A DNA stretch of 64,000 nucleotides, taken from contig NZ_JXOJ01000006.1 of assembly GCF_001017125.1 (NCBI RefSeq), positions 28,503 to 92,502 on the forward strand, given 5' to 3'. Every line of letters starts with the position of its first letter. Position 1 is the stretch's first letter. The DNA comes from Methanoculleus sediminis (GTDB lineage: Archaea > Halobacteriota > Methanomicrobia > Methanomicrobiales > Methanoculleaceae). This document shows, piece after piece, positions 1-8,358 of this stretch. The notes beneath the pieces are model-generated. The model was not told the origin of the DNA. It saw only the letters and a program-made list of their open reading frames with translations, and did not search any database. Made by a program: the position numbers and the translations under genes.

Positions 1-63
1 CGCGAGGATCCGCCCGACCGAGGTCTTCCCGGTCCCCCGGAATCCGACAAGGACGACCCTCAC
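1..63 (-). CDS. Shikimate kinase-like P-loop protein, N-terminal fragment cut by the window edge
   Basis: Only the first 21 codons are present. They start at a GTG whose last two bases and the next A form the TGA stop of aroA (GTGA overlap). The peptide begins RVVLVGFRGTGKTSVG, a Walker A loop with the GTGKT/SVG pattern of bacterial-type shikimate kinases (family knowledge). The enzyme would phosphorylate shikimate ahead of AroA, which fits its place at the end of an aromatic amino acid operon. Archaea often use an unrelated GHMP-type shikimate kinase, and in some relatives the kinase may be fused to shikimate dehydrogenase. The fragment is too short to settle this. Confidence 0.6.
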   Translation of the reverse strand, partial: MRVVLVGFRGTGKTSVGRILA

Positions 64-1328
64 AGCAGCCCCTCCCCATAGAGCGCCTCCCAGAACCCGG
101 GAAAGGACTTCTCCACGCATTCGGGGTCACGGATCGCCATCCCCCCGACCGCGAGGCCGAGCACGGCAAACGCCATCGCCGTCCGGTGATCGTCGTGCGG
201 GTCGACGGCCACGCCGTGGAGGGGGGCGGGCGTGACCGTGAGGGAGTCCTCCGTCACCTCGACCCCCGCCCCCATCCGCCGGAGGGTATCCGCCGTCACC
301 CCGACGCGGTCGCTCTCCTTGTACTGCAGGTGCGCCGTGCCGGTGATCGTCGTCGGCGACCCTGCCGTCGCCGCAACCGCCGCGAGCGTCTGGACGGTGT
401 CGGGGGACGAGGACATATCGATCTCGATACCCTCGAGATCGCCCGTCCGCTCCACCGTCACCGCATCGGCGCCGGCGGTCACCCGGCACCCCATCGCCTC
501 GAGGGCGTCGAGGAACCGGCGGTCGCCCTGGACAGAGGTTGGGTTCAGGCCCGTGACCGTGACCCTCCCGCCGCAGACGGCCGCGACCGCGAAGAGGTAG
601 GAGGCCGAGGAGTAGTCTCCCTCGACCCGGTAATCTCTTCCCCGGTAGGCTCTACCGCTCTCCACCCGGAACCATTCGTAACCCCGCCGCTCGATCTGCG
701 CCCCGAACCCGAGCATCACGTCCGCGGTCACGTCGAGGTAGGACCGGGATGCCGGGGTTGCCGGGAGCGTGAGTTCCACGTCCTCCTCCGCGTAGGGCGC
801 CGCCATCAGGATGGACGAGACGAACTGGCTGCTGATGCTTCCGTCGATCGCCGTCCTCCCGCCCCGGAGCCTGCCGGAGATGCGGATGGGGGGGAACCCC
901 GGCTCGCCGACAAACGCGACGTCGCCGCCGAGGGCCCGGAGCGCCCCGGCAAGGGGGCCGACCGGCCGCTCGAGCATCCGGGAACTCCCCGTCAGCACCA
1001 CCGGGTGCTGCGAGAGGAGCGCCGACGAGGTGAGGAGCCGGAGCGTCGTCCCGGAGTTCCCGCAGTCGATGGTCACCTCTCCCGGTGCGGGGAAGGTGCC
1101 GCCGCAGCCGGCGACGGCGATCTCCCCCGGCAGCCACTCGAGTTGCACCCCGAGGGCTTCAAGCCCCCGGGCGGTCAGTTCCGTATCGGCCGCCCGGAGC
1201 GGGCCTTCGATCCGCGTTCTCCCTGTCGCAAGCGCTCCCGCGATCAGCGCCCGGTGGGTATAACTCTTGGAAGGCGGCGCCGGAAACGCCGCGTCGACCG
1301 GGCCGGTCTGCGACACGCGGACGATCAT
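60..1328 (-). CDS. aroA: 3-phosphoshikimate 1-carboxyvinyltransferase (EPSP synthase)
   Basis: A 422-residue cytoplasmic enzyme that transfers the enolpyruvyl group of PEP to shikimate 3-phosphate, the sixth step of the shikimate pathway. Family signatures are present in order: PPSKSYTHRA near the N terminus with the substrate-binding Lys-Ser pair, NSGTTLRLL in the first third, SSQFVSS in the middle, DYSSASYL, and the late QYKESDR segment. The length is normal. I chose the ATG at 1328 (MIVRVSQ) because it overlaps the pheA stop as ATGA and matches the usual EPSP synthase N terminus; upstream in-frame codons lie inside pheA. Translation is probably coupled to pheA. The kinase-like gene follows with a GTGA overlap. 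Confidence 0.96.
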   Translation of the reverse strand: MIVRVSQTGPVDAAFPAPPSKSYTHRALIAGALATGRTRIEGPLRAADTELTARGLEALGVQLEWLPGEIAVAGCGGTFPAPGEVTIDCGNSGTTLRLLTSSALLSQHPVVLTGSSRMLERPVGPLAGALRALGGDVAFVGEPGFPPIRISGRLRGGRTAIDGSISSQFVSSILMAAPYAEEDVELTLPATPASRSYLDVTADVMLGFGAQIERRGYEWFRVESGRAYRGRDYRVEGDYSSASYLFAVAAVCGGRVTVTGLNPTSVQGDRRFLDALEAMGCRVTAGADAVTVERTGDLEGIEIDMSSSPDTVQTLAAVAATAGSPTTITGTAHLQYKESDRVGVTADTLRRMGAGVEVTEDSLTVTPAPLHGVAVDPHDDHRTAMAFAVLGLAVGGMAIRDPECVEKSFPGFWEALYGEGLL

Positions 1329-2116
1329 ATCGGCACCTCCATGCGGGCGTAGCACCCGAGTTCCCTGACGGTGGTCATGCTCTTGAGTTCCTCCTTTGCT
1401 TCCCGCCATCCTTCGGCGGTCTCCATGTCGATGAAGAACAGGTACTTCCCCATACCCCGGCGGGACGGCCGCGACTCGATCCGGGTCAGGTTGATCCCGC
1501 GCCGGGCGAAGACCGCGAGGATGTCGGCAAGGAGCCCGACCCGGTCGAGTTCGGGGTCGACGAGGAGGCTGCACTTCGTGCACCCCGCGATTCCGCGGGG
1601 GACGGCGGATATCTCGACGAACCGGGTGGTGTTGTCCCTGCTGTTCTGGACGTCACGGACGGCAATCGGAAGGCCGTAGATCCGCGCCGCCGTCTCCGAG
1701 ACGATGGCGCCGGCGTGCTCGTCCCTCTGCATCGCCATCGCGCTCGCCGCATTGCTGCTCGTGTGCACGACCTCCACCCCGAGGCTGTCGAGGAGGACGG
1801 AGCACTGCTCGTGCGTCTGCGGGTGGGCGTAGACGACCGGGAGGCTTGCGGGGTCTCCCCGGGCCGCGAGGTGGTGCCGGACGGGCATGTAGGCCTCTCC
1901 GGTGATCGAGACCGCGAACTCCATCAGCCCCTGGAGCGTCTCCCCGACGCCCCCCGCCTCCGAGTTCTCGATCGGCACGAGCCCTTTCGCTCCACCGGCC
2001 GCCACGCGTTTGATGATGGCGCGGATCGTCGGCAGGAGTTCGACATCGTCGCCGTAGAGCCTGGCCGCGAGTTCGTGGCTGACCGTCCCGGCAGGTCCGA
2101 GCGTTGCGACGGTCAT
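1325..2116 (-). CDS. pheA: Prephenate dehydratase with C-terminal ACT domain
   Basis: A 263-residue monofunctional PheA converting prephenate to phenylpyruvate for phenylalanine synthesis. The N terminus reads VATLGPAGTVSHEL, and IENSEAG and the catalytic-region motif NTTRF mark the dehydratase domain (about residues 1-175). An ACT regulatory domain follows (about 185-260) with LTRIESRPSRRGMGKY, the region that binds phenylalanine for feedback inhibition in this family. There is no chorismate mutase domain, so that activity must lie elsewhere. It overlaps tyrA upstream by 4 nt and aroA downstream by 4 nt, so the genes are probably co-translated. Confidence 0.95.
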   Translation of the reverse strand: MTVATLGPAGTVSHELAARLYGDDVELLPTIRAIIKRVAAGGAKGLVPIENSEAGGVGETLQGLMEFAVSITGEAYMPVRHHLAARGDPASLPVVYAHPQTHEQCSVLLDSLGVEVVHTSSNAASAMAMQRDEHAGAIVSETAARIYGLPIAVRDVQNSRDNTTRFVEISAVPRGIAGCTKCSLLVDPELDRVGLLADILAVFARRGINLTRIESRPSRRGMGKYLFFIDMETAEGWREAKEELKSMTTVRELGCYARMEVPI

Positions 2117-2946
2117 CGGCTCACCACGTGGCTGATGAGGTCGTCGGTCTCTTCCGTCGCGGCCCGGAGATACGAGGCATAGTGATCGGCGTTCCGGGCA
2201 AAGAAGTCCCGGAACCGTTCGTCGTCCCCGGACTCGACGATCTCGCGGAGCGTCCGGACAGCCTCCTCGAACCCGGCGAGCACCTCCGGGACGGCCGGGT
2301 TCATCTGCAGCATGTCGCCGTAGAGCCCCGCATCCTGGGCGAGGAGCCGTCCGACGAGCCCCATCTCGATCCGGTAGATCGGGCTCGTGAACCGGAGGGT
2401 CTCCGCGGCGTCGGCGCCGGTCCGGCGGATGGCTTCCGCCTTTGCGAGCGTTCCGAAGTGGGTGAGCCCCTGGATCACCGCCATCATCCGGTCGTGGTCT
2501 TCGGGTGTCGAGAGGGTGATCGCCGCCCCCTGGTCGCGGAAGACCGATAAGAGTCCTTCAAGGGTCTCGGGACTGCACCTGGCCGGGGTTGCGACGATCG
2601 TCTGGCCCTGGAGCGACGCAGCGCCGGGCCCGAACATCGGGTGGAGCCCGATCACCTCCGCACGGGAGGCGAGCATCGCCCGGACGGGTTCGGCCTTGAG
2701 GGAGGTGAGGTCGCAGAAGACCTGCTCATCCGAGAGGAGCGGCGCGACTTCCCGGATCACCCCGACGGTGGCGCGGATGGGGACCGATACCATGACGAGG
2801 TCCGCCGTCTCCGCGATGGCGCGGGCGGTGAGCGAGGTCTTTCTCCCCGAGACGATCGTCTCCCAGCCGGCGGCCTGAAAGACCCCGGCAAAGAACCGTC
2901 CCATCTGTCCCGTGCCGCCGATGATGCCTGCAAGCATTCCCGTCAC
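2113..2946 (-). CDS. tyrA: Prephenate dehydrogenase
   Basis: A 277-residue protein with an N-terminal Rossmann fold (GIIGGTGQMG, residues 7-16) for NAD(P), followed by the all-helical dimerisation domain of prephenate dehydrogenases. LHPMFGPGA and SVPI occupy the expected active-site region, and HFGTLAK and TSPIYRIE match the helical half. It would oxidatively decarboxylate prephenate to 4-hydroxyphenylpyruvate for tyrosine synthesis. The start is a GTG at 2946 overlapping the stop of the dehydroquinate synthase gene (GTGA); an ATG three codons later is an alternative. There is no fused chorismate mutase. PheA and TyrA side by side form the prephenate branch point. Confidence 0.93.
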   Translation of the reverse strand: MTGMLAGIIGGTGQMGRFFAGVFQAAGWETIVSGRKTSLTARAIAETADLVMVSVPIRATVGVIREVAPLLSDEQVFCDLTSLKAEPVRAMLASRAEVIGLHPMFGPGAASLQGQTIVATPARCSPETLEGLLSVFRDQGAAITLSTPEDHDRMMAVIQGLTHFGTLAKAEAIRRTGADAAETLRFTSPIYRIEMGLVGRLLAQDAGLYGDMLQMNPAVPEVLAGFEEAVRTLREIVESGDDERFRDFFARNADHYASYLRAATEETDDLISHVVSR

Positions 2947-3929
2947 TTCTCCAGGATCGTCTCTTTGACGGCGACGCCGAAGTGCCGCCCGCCCTCCGCG
3001 ACGCTGCCGAGCACCCTGTCGCCGACCGCGAGGGCGGCGACCGATACGGCTGTCCCGTCCTCCCGGACGAGCCGGATCGTCTCGGCGTTCTGGAGAACCA
3101 GGCTCACCGTCGCGTCGCCGGCCTTCGCCTCGACGAGGAGGAGCGGGCGGCGCTCGATCTTCACCCTTCCGACGACCGCGTCGTGGGTCGGGCCGGTATG
3201 CTCCGCGACGAGCACCCTGTCGCCCACCGCGAGGTCGGCGAGGTACGCGGTCTTCCCGCCGGGGAGGAGGATGTAGGCGTGCACCGCCCCGGCGTTCACC
3301 CGGAACGGTCGCGGCGCCACGTAGGGATTCTCCAGGGTCTCGGGGTGCACCATCAGGAACGCCGAGGAGGTGTTGCCGACGAGCATCCCTTCCCCGTCGG
3401 CGAGGATCGAGCAGGTGTCGACGCAGACCCTATCCCCCATCCCGACGGGGACGATCCGGGTCACCTCGAACGGGACGAGAGGAACCTCTTCGCCGGCGCC
3501 GGCGACCGTCTTCGCGACCCGCCGGATCTCCGCCGGATCGTCGGTCGCAAGGAGGATGCCCGCCGCCCCGCGTTCGAGGACGGTCAGGGCGACCTTCGCC
3601 TCTTCGGCGCTTCCGACCGCGGCGACGATCCGGTCGGACTGCGCGACGAGGTTCTCGAGCGGGATGACCGTCCAGTCTCCTGTCCGGACGATGACAAGAC
3701 CCTCGCGGGAGAGCCGGAGCGCCTCCTCCTCGGTCTCTTTATCGACGATCTCGATCTCGAAGACGTCTTTTCCGGGGACGAGGTCGCCGTTCTCTGCGAC
3801 GGTCGTCACCCGGCCGAGTTCCCGGACGCGTTCCGCATTCTCGACGAACAGGGCGTCGGCACCGCTCTCGAGCGCGGTCGTCGCGAGATCCTTCCTCCAC
3901 GGCCGGAGATCGACCCAGAAGAGTTTCAT
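2943..3929 (-). CDS. 3-dehydroquinate synthase II (archaeal type, MJ1249 family)
   Basis: A 328-residue protein starting MKLFWVDLRPW at the ATG at 3929, which overlaps the upstream aldolase gene by 4 nt. The family (known from Methanocaldococcus MJ1249) oxidatively deaminates and cyclises 2-amino-3,7-dideoxy-D-threo-hept-6-ulosonate to 3-dehydroquinate with NAD, replacing the usual DAHP/AroB route. Conserved stretches visible are VENAERV, the acidic ETEEEAL segment, RIVPVGMGDRVCVDTCS (residues 160-180) and SSAFLMVHPETLENPYVAPRPFR in two adjoining halves. The length is slightly below some homologs. Its place directly after the aldolase pair gives the two enzymes that feed it. Confidence 0.93.
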   Translation of the reverse strand: MKLFWVDLRPWRKDLATTALESGADALFVENAERVRELGRVTTVAENGDLVPGKDVFEIEIVDKETEEEALRLSREGLVIVRTGDWTVIPLENLVAQSDRIVAAVGSAEEAKVALTVLERGAAGILLATDDPAEIRRVAKTVAGAGEEVPLVPFEVTRIVPVGMGDRVCVDTCSILADGEGMLVGNTSSAFLMVHPETLENPYVAPRPFRVNAGAVHAYILLPGGKTAYLADLAVGDRVLVAEHTGPTHDAVVGRVKIERRPLLLVEAKAGDATVSLVLQNAETIRLVREDGTAVSVAALAVGDRVLGSVAEGGRHFGVAVKETILEK

Positions 3930-4711
3930 CGCTCCTTCCCCAGGGCGTCGGCCGGACTTATCCCCTGGTGAACCACCCGGGATATCGCGGCGATGAACCG
4001 GGCGGGATCGTCGCGCTGGAAGGCGTTCCTTCCCATACAGACGCCCGCCGCGCCCGCGTCGATCGCGTCGCGGATGGTCGCGAGCGTCTCCATATCCCCG
4101 CCCTTCTCGCCGCCGGCGATCATCACCGGCACCGAGCAGGCGGCGGTGATCCGGCGGAACGTCTCCGGATCCCCGGTGTAGTTCGTCTTGATGAGGTCGG
4201 CCCCGAGTTCTTCCGCCACCCGGACGCAGTGCCCGATCGACTCCGGTGAGGTGGGATCGATCCCCTTGCCGCGGGGGTAGATCATGATCAGGAGCGGTAT
4301 CCCCCAGCGGTTGCACTCCCGCACCACCTCGCCCGCCGACTCGATCATCCTCGACTCGTTGGGCGCGCCGAGGTTGATGTGGATCGAGACCGCGTCGGCG
4401 CCGAGCGCGACCGCCTCCTCCACGGTGCAGACGAGCACCTTGTCGTTCGGATCGGGGTTCATCGACGTGCTCGCGGAGAGGTGCACGATGAGCCCGATAT
4501 CCTTTCCGTGCTTCCGGTGCCCCCCCTTCACCATGCCCTTGTGGAGCACGATGGCGTTCGCCCCGCCTTCGCTCACCGCATTGACCGTCTCTGTCATGTT
4601 GCAGAGCCCTTCGATCTGGCCCATCGTGAACCCGTGATCCATGGGGATGACCACGGCGCGGCCGGTGTTCCTGTCCATTATCCGCTCAAGGCGGATCTCT
4701 TTTCCAATCAT
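3926..4711 (-). CDS. ADH synthase / DKFP synthase family class I aldolase, paralog 1
   Basis: A 261-residue DhnA-type class I aldolase. N-terminal [16 protein letters not shown] and IPMDHG match archaeal 2-amino-3,7-dideoxyheptulosonate synthases (MJ0400 family). The Schiff-base region is IKTNYTGDPETF (Lys near residue 170), and IMIYPRGK and IAGGEKGG follow the family pattern. In methanogens one such enzyme makes 6-deoxy-5-ketofructose 1-phosphate (MJ1585) and another condenses it with aspartate semialdehyde (MJ0400). The copy here looks less like MJ0400 than its neighbour, as I recall that sequence, so it may be the DKFP synthase, but this is inference. It lies 4 nt from the paralog upstream and overlaps the next gene. 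Confidence 0.85.
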   Translation of the reverse strand: MIGKEIRLERIMDRNTGRAVVIPMDHGFTMGQIEGLCNMTETVNAVSEGGANAIVLHKGMVKGGHRKHGKDIGLIVHLSASTSMNPDPNDKVLVCTVEEAVALGADAVSIHINLGAPNESRMIESAGEVVRECNRWGIPLLIMIYPRGKGIDPTSPESIGHCVRVAEELGADLIKTNYTGDPETFRRITAACSVPVMIAGGEKGGDMETLATIRDAIDAGAAGVCMGRNAFQRDDPARFIAAISRVVHQGISPADALGKER

Positions 4712-4715
4712 GTTA

Positions 4716-5507
4716 TCACGTCCTCAAGATCTCGACCGCTTCCTCTGCCGACCGCCCTTCATGAATGATCAGTGCGGCGGCACGGATAAGGCGATCGGGC
4801 GCCGGGTGCTGGAAGGCGTTCCTCCCGATCGATATCCCGGCGGCACCGCCCTCCATCGCGCCCTCGACCAGGTCGAGGATCGCCCGATCGTCGGTCTTCG
4901 AACCGCCCGCGACCACGACCGGCACCGGGCATCCTCTCGTCACCTCCCGGAACGAGTCCGCATCCCCGGTGTAGACGGTCTTCACGATATCGGCGCCGAG
5001 CTCCGCCGCCACCCGTGCGGAGAGTTTGACGCTCTCGAGGTCGTGCTCGTCGCTGACCTTCCTGCCCCGCGGGTACATCATCGCGAGGAGCGGCATCCCC
5101 CACTCCATGCAGGCGACCGCGACTCTGCCCAGGTCTTCAAGCATCCGTGCCTCGGAGTCGGCGCCGACGTTGATGTGCACCGATACGCCGTCGGCGCCCA
5201 TCTTCAGGGCGTTCGTGACGGTGTTGACGAGCACTTTGTCGTTCGGGTCGGGTCCGATGCTGGTGCTCGCCGAGAGATGCATGATGAGGCCGACGTCCCG
5301 CCCGTGCCCCCTATGGCCGTGCAGCGCAAGCCCCACGTGGCCGATGACCGCGTTCGCTCCCCCCTCGGCGACGAGGTCGATGGTTCTCCCTACGTCGACC
5401 AGCCCCGGGATGGGGCCGAGCGTCACCCCGTGGTCGAGCGGCACGATGATGGTCCTGCCGGTGTTCCGATCCATGATACGTTCCAGACGAATCTCTTTTC
5501 CTCTCAT
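4716..5507 (-). CDS. ADH synthase / DKFP synthase family class I aldolase, paralog 2 (first gene of the operon)
   Basis: A 263-residue paralog sharing the [16 protein letters not shown] start with its downstream neighbour. [26 protein letters not shown], the Schiff-base segment [13 protein letters not shown] and [11 protein letters not shown] resemble the MJ0400 ADH synthase pattern (GD-SF, VVVAGG-KT), so I favour 2-amino-3,7-dideoxy-D-threo-hept-6-ulosonate synthase. I chose the ATG at 5507 because GGAGG sits 9 nt upstream and the product then aligns with the paralog. An ATG 6 nt earlier would leave only 3 nt to that RBS. It is the promoter-proximal gene of a seven-gene aromatic operon. Confidence 0.86.
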   Translation of the reverse strand: MRGKEIRLERIMDRNTGRTIIVPLDHGVTLGPIPGLVDVGRTIDLVAEGGANAVIGHVGLALHGHRGHGRDVGLIMHLSASTSIGPDPNDKVLVNTVTNALKMGADGVSVHINVGADSEARMLEDLGRVAVACMEWGMPLLAMMYPRGRKVSDEHDLESVKLSARVAAELGADIVKTVYTGDADSFREVTRGCPVPVVVAGGSKTDDRAILDLVEGAMEGGAAGISIGRNAFQHPAPDRLIRAAALIIHEGRSAEEAVEILRT

Positions 5508-6038
5508 AACCATAGTCCTCCCCGGATTTTGATGATGCAATCTTTCCGGGAGTAGTTAAAACTGGATAAACCAGGTAAAATAGCGATAGAACGCTGCCGC
5601 TCCAACATTACGGATATCGGCTGTAGAAAACTTGCAGATCGCTTCTGCGCACGCGGCGGCTACTCCGTTAACCGAGATAAAAGCGGTCACCGGCGAAAAA
5701 ACATCCACCACGCATTGGCTATACCGTTATGTGTCCATGTATAAAAATATGCCGGATTTGCACGCGGGAGGAGAATCCGGGGCGGGAGATGGCCCGGCGG
5801 AAAAAAGTATGCGGTTTGTCTTATTTCGGCTTTGTTGAAACCCTCTCCCGGAGGATGAATTATCTCCGGATAATCCATGTCTCACCGACGCACGCGAAGG
5901 CGCGAAGAACGCGAAGTCTGGATGGGTATTGACTGTCTCCCTTCGCGACTTCGCGGCTTCGCGTGAGACCCACATCACCCGCCTCTATCGGCAACCGAAT
6001 GTTATCCAGGGGTTGTGGAAAGCATTTCAACAGGGCCC
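5508..6038. other. Non-coding gap with CGCGAAG hairpin repeat
   Basis: No convincing gene. The aromatic operon promoter should lie at its left end (AT-rich, about 5545-5600). A TATA-like GTATAAAAATA occurs near 5740, with a doubtful 47-codon frame after it. A CGCGAAG-rich inverted repeat and two copies of the CTTTGTTGAA/CAACAGGG motif fill the right part. These are described separately. Confidence 0.6.
5892..5967. repeat. CGCGAAG-rich inverted repeat, copy 1
   Basis: Three spaced CGCGAAG units (5893-5916) are followed by about 25 nt and then three CTTCGCG units (5941-5965). The arms can pair over roughly 24 nt with few mismatches, giving a long hairpin. A second copy of the same design lies at 27788-27860. 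It is intergenic and on the 3' side of MBF1. Confidence 0.75.
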
Positions 6039-6530
6039 TTATTTCCGGCTCTTTTTGAACGATATGACATCGCCGACGGTCATGGTCACCCGGCCGGGCC
6101 CGCCCGTGGAGATGCTGTCTTCAGCCGAGTCGATCAGCCTGATATTGAGTGCTTTCTCGAGTTTCTTCCGGACATCGTCTTCAGGGATGAGGTCGCCCTT
6201 CTCGATCTTCTTGACCAGGATCTCACGCTCCTTGATCGCCCGTGCAAGGTCGAGCGTGGACCACTCCTTCTCTTCCCGTGCCGCCCGGATACGGTCGGCG
6301 TAATCGTCGACGAGTTCTCCTTCCATCAGGTCAAAGACGTCCCGTGGCCTCCTCCTGGGAGCCTGCGGGCCGGCGAGTCCCGGCTTCGTCTGCGGGGCAC
6401 CTTTTCGTCGCGGTTGCTGGACTTCTGTACCGTGTTTCGCACATCGAGCGCAGACGCAGAGCTCTGCACCCTCGATCTGGATGGTTTTCGACGGTCCCAC
6501 TATAGGAGCGCCGCATAGTTCGCACTGCAT
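6039..6530 (-). CDS. Archaeal multiprotein bridging factor 1 (MBF1) homolog
   Basis: A 163-residue protein with an N-terminal zinc ribbon (CELCG at residues 3-7, CARC near 29-32), a basic linker rich in Arg/Lys/Pro (about 40-65) and a C-terminal helix-turn-helix of the Xre/MBF1 type (about 70-135: ADRIRAAREEKEWS, KKIEKGDL). Archaeal MBF1 binds ribosomes and links basal transcription or translation factors. I chose the ATG at 6530 (MQCELCG) over an upstream in-frame codon because it puts the zinc ribbon at the N terminus as in homologs. It is transcribed divergently from the PAN gene with only 57 nt between them, so the promoters overlap. Confidence 0.9.
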   Translation of the reverse strand: MQCELCGAPIVGPSKTIQIEGAELCVCARCAKHGTEVQQPRRKGAPQTKPGLAGPQAPRRRPRDVFDLMEGELVDDYADRIRAAREEKEWSTLDLARAIKEREILVKKIEKGDLIPEDDVRKKLEKALNIRLIDSAEDSISTGGPGRVTMTVGDVISFKKSRK

Positions 6531-6545
6531 AAGTCTCGCAAACAA

Positions 6546-6576
6546 CTTTATATTCATTTTAACCTATATAATTAAT
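6546..6576. promoter_or_regulatory. Divergent MBF1/PAN promoter region
   Basis: The 57-nt gap between the two start codons is strongly AT-rich. TTTATATT (6547-6554) is correctly placed as a TATA box for the plus-strand PAN gene, and TTATATAGG read on the minus strand (about 6565-6575) for MBF1. GAGGAG at 6578-6583 is the PAN ribosome binding site. Confidence 0.6.
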
Positions 6577-6587
6577 CGAGGAGACCT

Positions 6588-7826
6588 ATGGGAGATATCG
6601 CTCGGCAGGCACCAGAGAAGGATACCGGTGAAGACATCTACCAGTATCTCCTGGAACGGATTACGAACCTCGAAAACCGAAACCTGGAGCTACGCGAGCA
6701 GTTCCGCCAGATGGAGTCCGAGAAACGATACGTTGAAACCCAGAAGATCCGCTACGAGCGGGAACTCCGAAAACTCAAAAGCGAGATCGAGCAGCTCAGA
6801 AGCCCTCCTCTCGTGATCGGAACAGTTACCGACGTTATCGACAACAGCCGCGTGATCGTGCGGAGCAGTGCAGGGCCGCGATTCCTGGTCCGTACGTCCC
6901 AGCTCATCGACCCCGATCTCCTCAAACCGGGTGTGCGGTGTACGCTCAACCAGCAGTCCCTCGCGATCGTGGACGTGCTCCCCACGAGCTACGACGCGCA
7001 GATCTACGGCATGGAGCTGGTGGAGTCACCGGAGGAGACCTACGAGAACATCGGCGGCCTTGAACCGCAGATCGAGGAGATCCGCGAAGCCGTCGAACTC
7101 CCCCTGACGAAACCGCAGCTCTTCGAGAAGGTCGGCATCTCCCCGCCGAAGGGTGTTCTCCTCTACGGCCCGCCCGGCACGGGGAAGACCCTCCTCGCAC
7201 GGGCGGTGGCCCACCAGACGAACGCACACTTCCTCCGCGTGGTCGGTTCGGAACTGGTGCAGAAGTACATCGGCGAAGGCGCCCGCCTGGTCCGGGAGCT
7301 CTTCGACCTCGCGAAGCAGAAGGCGCCGTCGATCATCTTCATCGACGAGATCGACGCAATCGGTGCGCACCGGAACGACTCGACCACCTCCGGCGACCGC
7401 GAAGTCCAGCGGACGCTGATGCAGCTCCTGGCGGAGATGGACGGGTTCGACAACCGGGGCGACGTCAAGATCGTCGCTGCGACGAACCGGATCGATATCC
7501 TCGACCGCGCCCTCCTCCGCCCGGGCCGGTTCGACCGGATGATCGAGATCCCGCTCCCCGACCACCAGGGGAGGCTTGCGATCTTAAAGATCCACACCCA
7601 GCACATGAACATCGGCGAGGACGTCAACCTCTCGGAAGTCTCGCGGCTGACGGAGGGCAAGAACGGCGCCGACCTCCGGGCGATATGCATGGAGGCGGGC
7701 ATGTTCGCCATCAGGATGGAGCGCGACGCCGTCAACAGCGACGATTTCATGAAGGCGATCGACAAACTCTCGGTGGACTTCGACCGCCACCACTTCCACA
7801 CCACCTTCGGCGAGATGTTCGCCTGA
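6588..7826 (+). CDS. pan: Proteasome-activating nucleotidase (PAN), copy 1
   Basis: A 412-residue AAA+ ATPase that unfolds proteins and feeds them to the archaeal 20S proteasome. An N-terminal coiled coil (about residues 15-70) is followed by an OB domain (about 75-140) and the AAA module with Walker A GPPGTGKT (near 190), Walker B IIFIDEID (near 250), the RPGRFDR arginine-finger region and the C-terminal helical lid. The C terminus is EMFA, so the HbYX motif that opens the proteasome gate is degenerate (Phe for Tyr), unlike the canonical MYL of copy 2 at 10.9-12.1 kb. GAGGAG lies upstream, and a T-rich run follows the stop. Confidence 0.95.
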   Translation: MGDIARQAPEKDTGEDIYQYLLERITNLENRNLELREQFRQMESEKRYVETQKIRYERELRKLKSEIEQLRSPPLVIGTVTDVIDNSRVIVRSSAGPRFLVRTSQLIDPDLLKPGVRCTLNQQSLAIVDVLPTSYDAQIYGMELVESPEETYENIGGLEPQIEEIREAVELPLTKPQLFEKVGISPPKGVLLYGPPGTGKTLLARAVAHQTNAHFLRVVGSELVQKYIGEGARLVRELFDLAKQKAPSIIFIDEIDAIGAHRNDSTTSGDREVQRTLMQLLAEMDGFDNRGDVKIVAATNRIDILDRALLRPGRFDRMIEIPLPDHQGRLAILKIHTQHMNIGEDVNLSEVSRLTEGKNGADLRAICMEAGMFAIRMERDAVNSDDFMKAIDKLSVDFDRHHFHTTFGEMFA

Positions 7827-7833
7827 AGGATAT

Positions 7834-7853
7834 CTTTTTTTGGCTCCGTTGAA
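7834..7853 (+). terminator. T-run after PAN copy 1, followed by the GTTGAA motif
   Basis: Seven consecutive T residues (7835-7841) start 8 nt after the PAN stop, typical of archaeal termination. They are followed at once by GGCTCCGTTGAA (7842-7853), one member of a motif seen downstream of other genes here. Confidence 0.55.
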
Positions 7854-7910
7854 CCCCTTTTCTGGTCTTCATTCCTTACCTTGATGAGGTTGGTGCTGGG
7901 CCCGGCTTGT

Positions 7911-8203
7911 CCCCATGCAGTGGACCGTGGGACTATCGCCTCGGGGGTGTGCGACTGTCGGGACGACAGGAGCACGAGAAACTCGAAGAGTTTCGAGGGG
8001 ACAAAGGGGAGTGCGAGCGCAGCGAGCATGAGAAGACCGAAGGTCTTCGAGGAGGCCATGCCCCCCTTCGCACCTATCGGTGCTCAAGCTCGCTTCGCTC
8101 GCACTCCGCACCCTTCGGGTGCTCATGCTCCGGCCGTCCCGCCCGTCGCACTCCCCGTCAGCCCCTCCCCCAAGGGCGATACTCCCTTGAAATCCGTGCT
8201 AGG
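7911..8203. repeat. Intergenic GC-rich repeat element, divergent copy D
   Basis: Fills most of the gap between PAN and the acetyltransferase. The left end (GCAGTGGACCGTGGGACTATCGCC) and right end (CCCCTCCCCCAAGGGCGATACTCCC then AATCCGTGCTAGG) are related in inverted orientation. They match the ends of modules at 24130-24162 and 31860-31897. The interior contains several short hairpins such as CACCTATCGGTG and CACCCTTCGGGTG. No coding signal. Confidence 0.65.
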
Positions 8204-8324
8204 ATGACTGCAGAAACATACCAGATACGAGGGAATGTGAACACCGTCAGGTGCGTTTCACTGCGATCGTGACTGTGCCTGTTCTGCAGAGCAAGCCCGG
8301 TTCCAGGAACAACTGTCCGAAGAG

Positions 8325-8346
8325 ACCTTCAACAAGGCCCTTTTTG
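8325..8346 (-). repeat. GGGCCTTGTTGAA motif downstream of the acetyltransferase
   Basis: Read on the minus strand, AAAAAGGGCCTTGTTGAAGG lies within 35 nt after the acetyltransferase stop. Close matches follow MBF1 (6023-6042, minus), PAN (7842-7853, plus) and uvrA (27914-27930, minus). Confidence 0.6.
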
Positions 8347-8358
8347 AATATCGGGTTG

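Noticed and set aside
5789..5932. A 47-codon frame (MARRKKVCGLSYFGF...) after a TATA-like sequence
   Set aside because: It runs into the CGCGAAG repeat, has no good RBS spacing and no recognisable domain, so I did not call it a gene.
7911..8203. Repeat copy D as an insertion sequence remnant with transposase
   Set aside because: No frame resembles a transposase, and the stretch is too short. It fits a non-coding repeat better.
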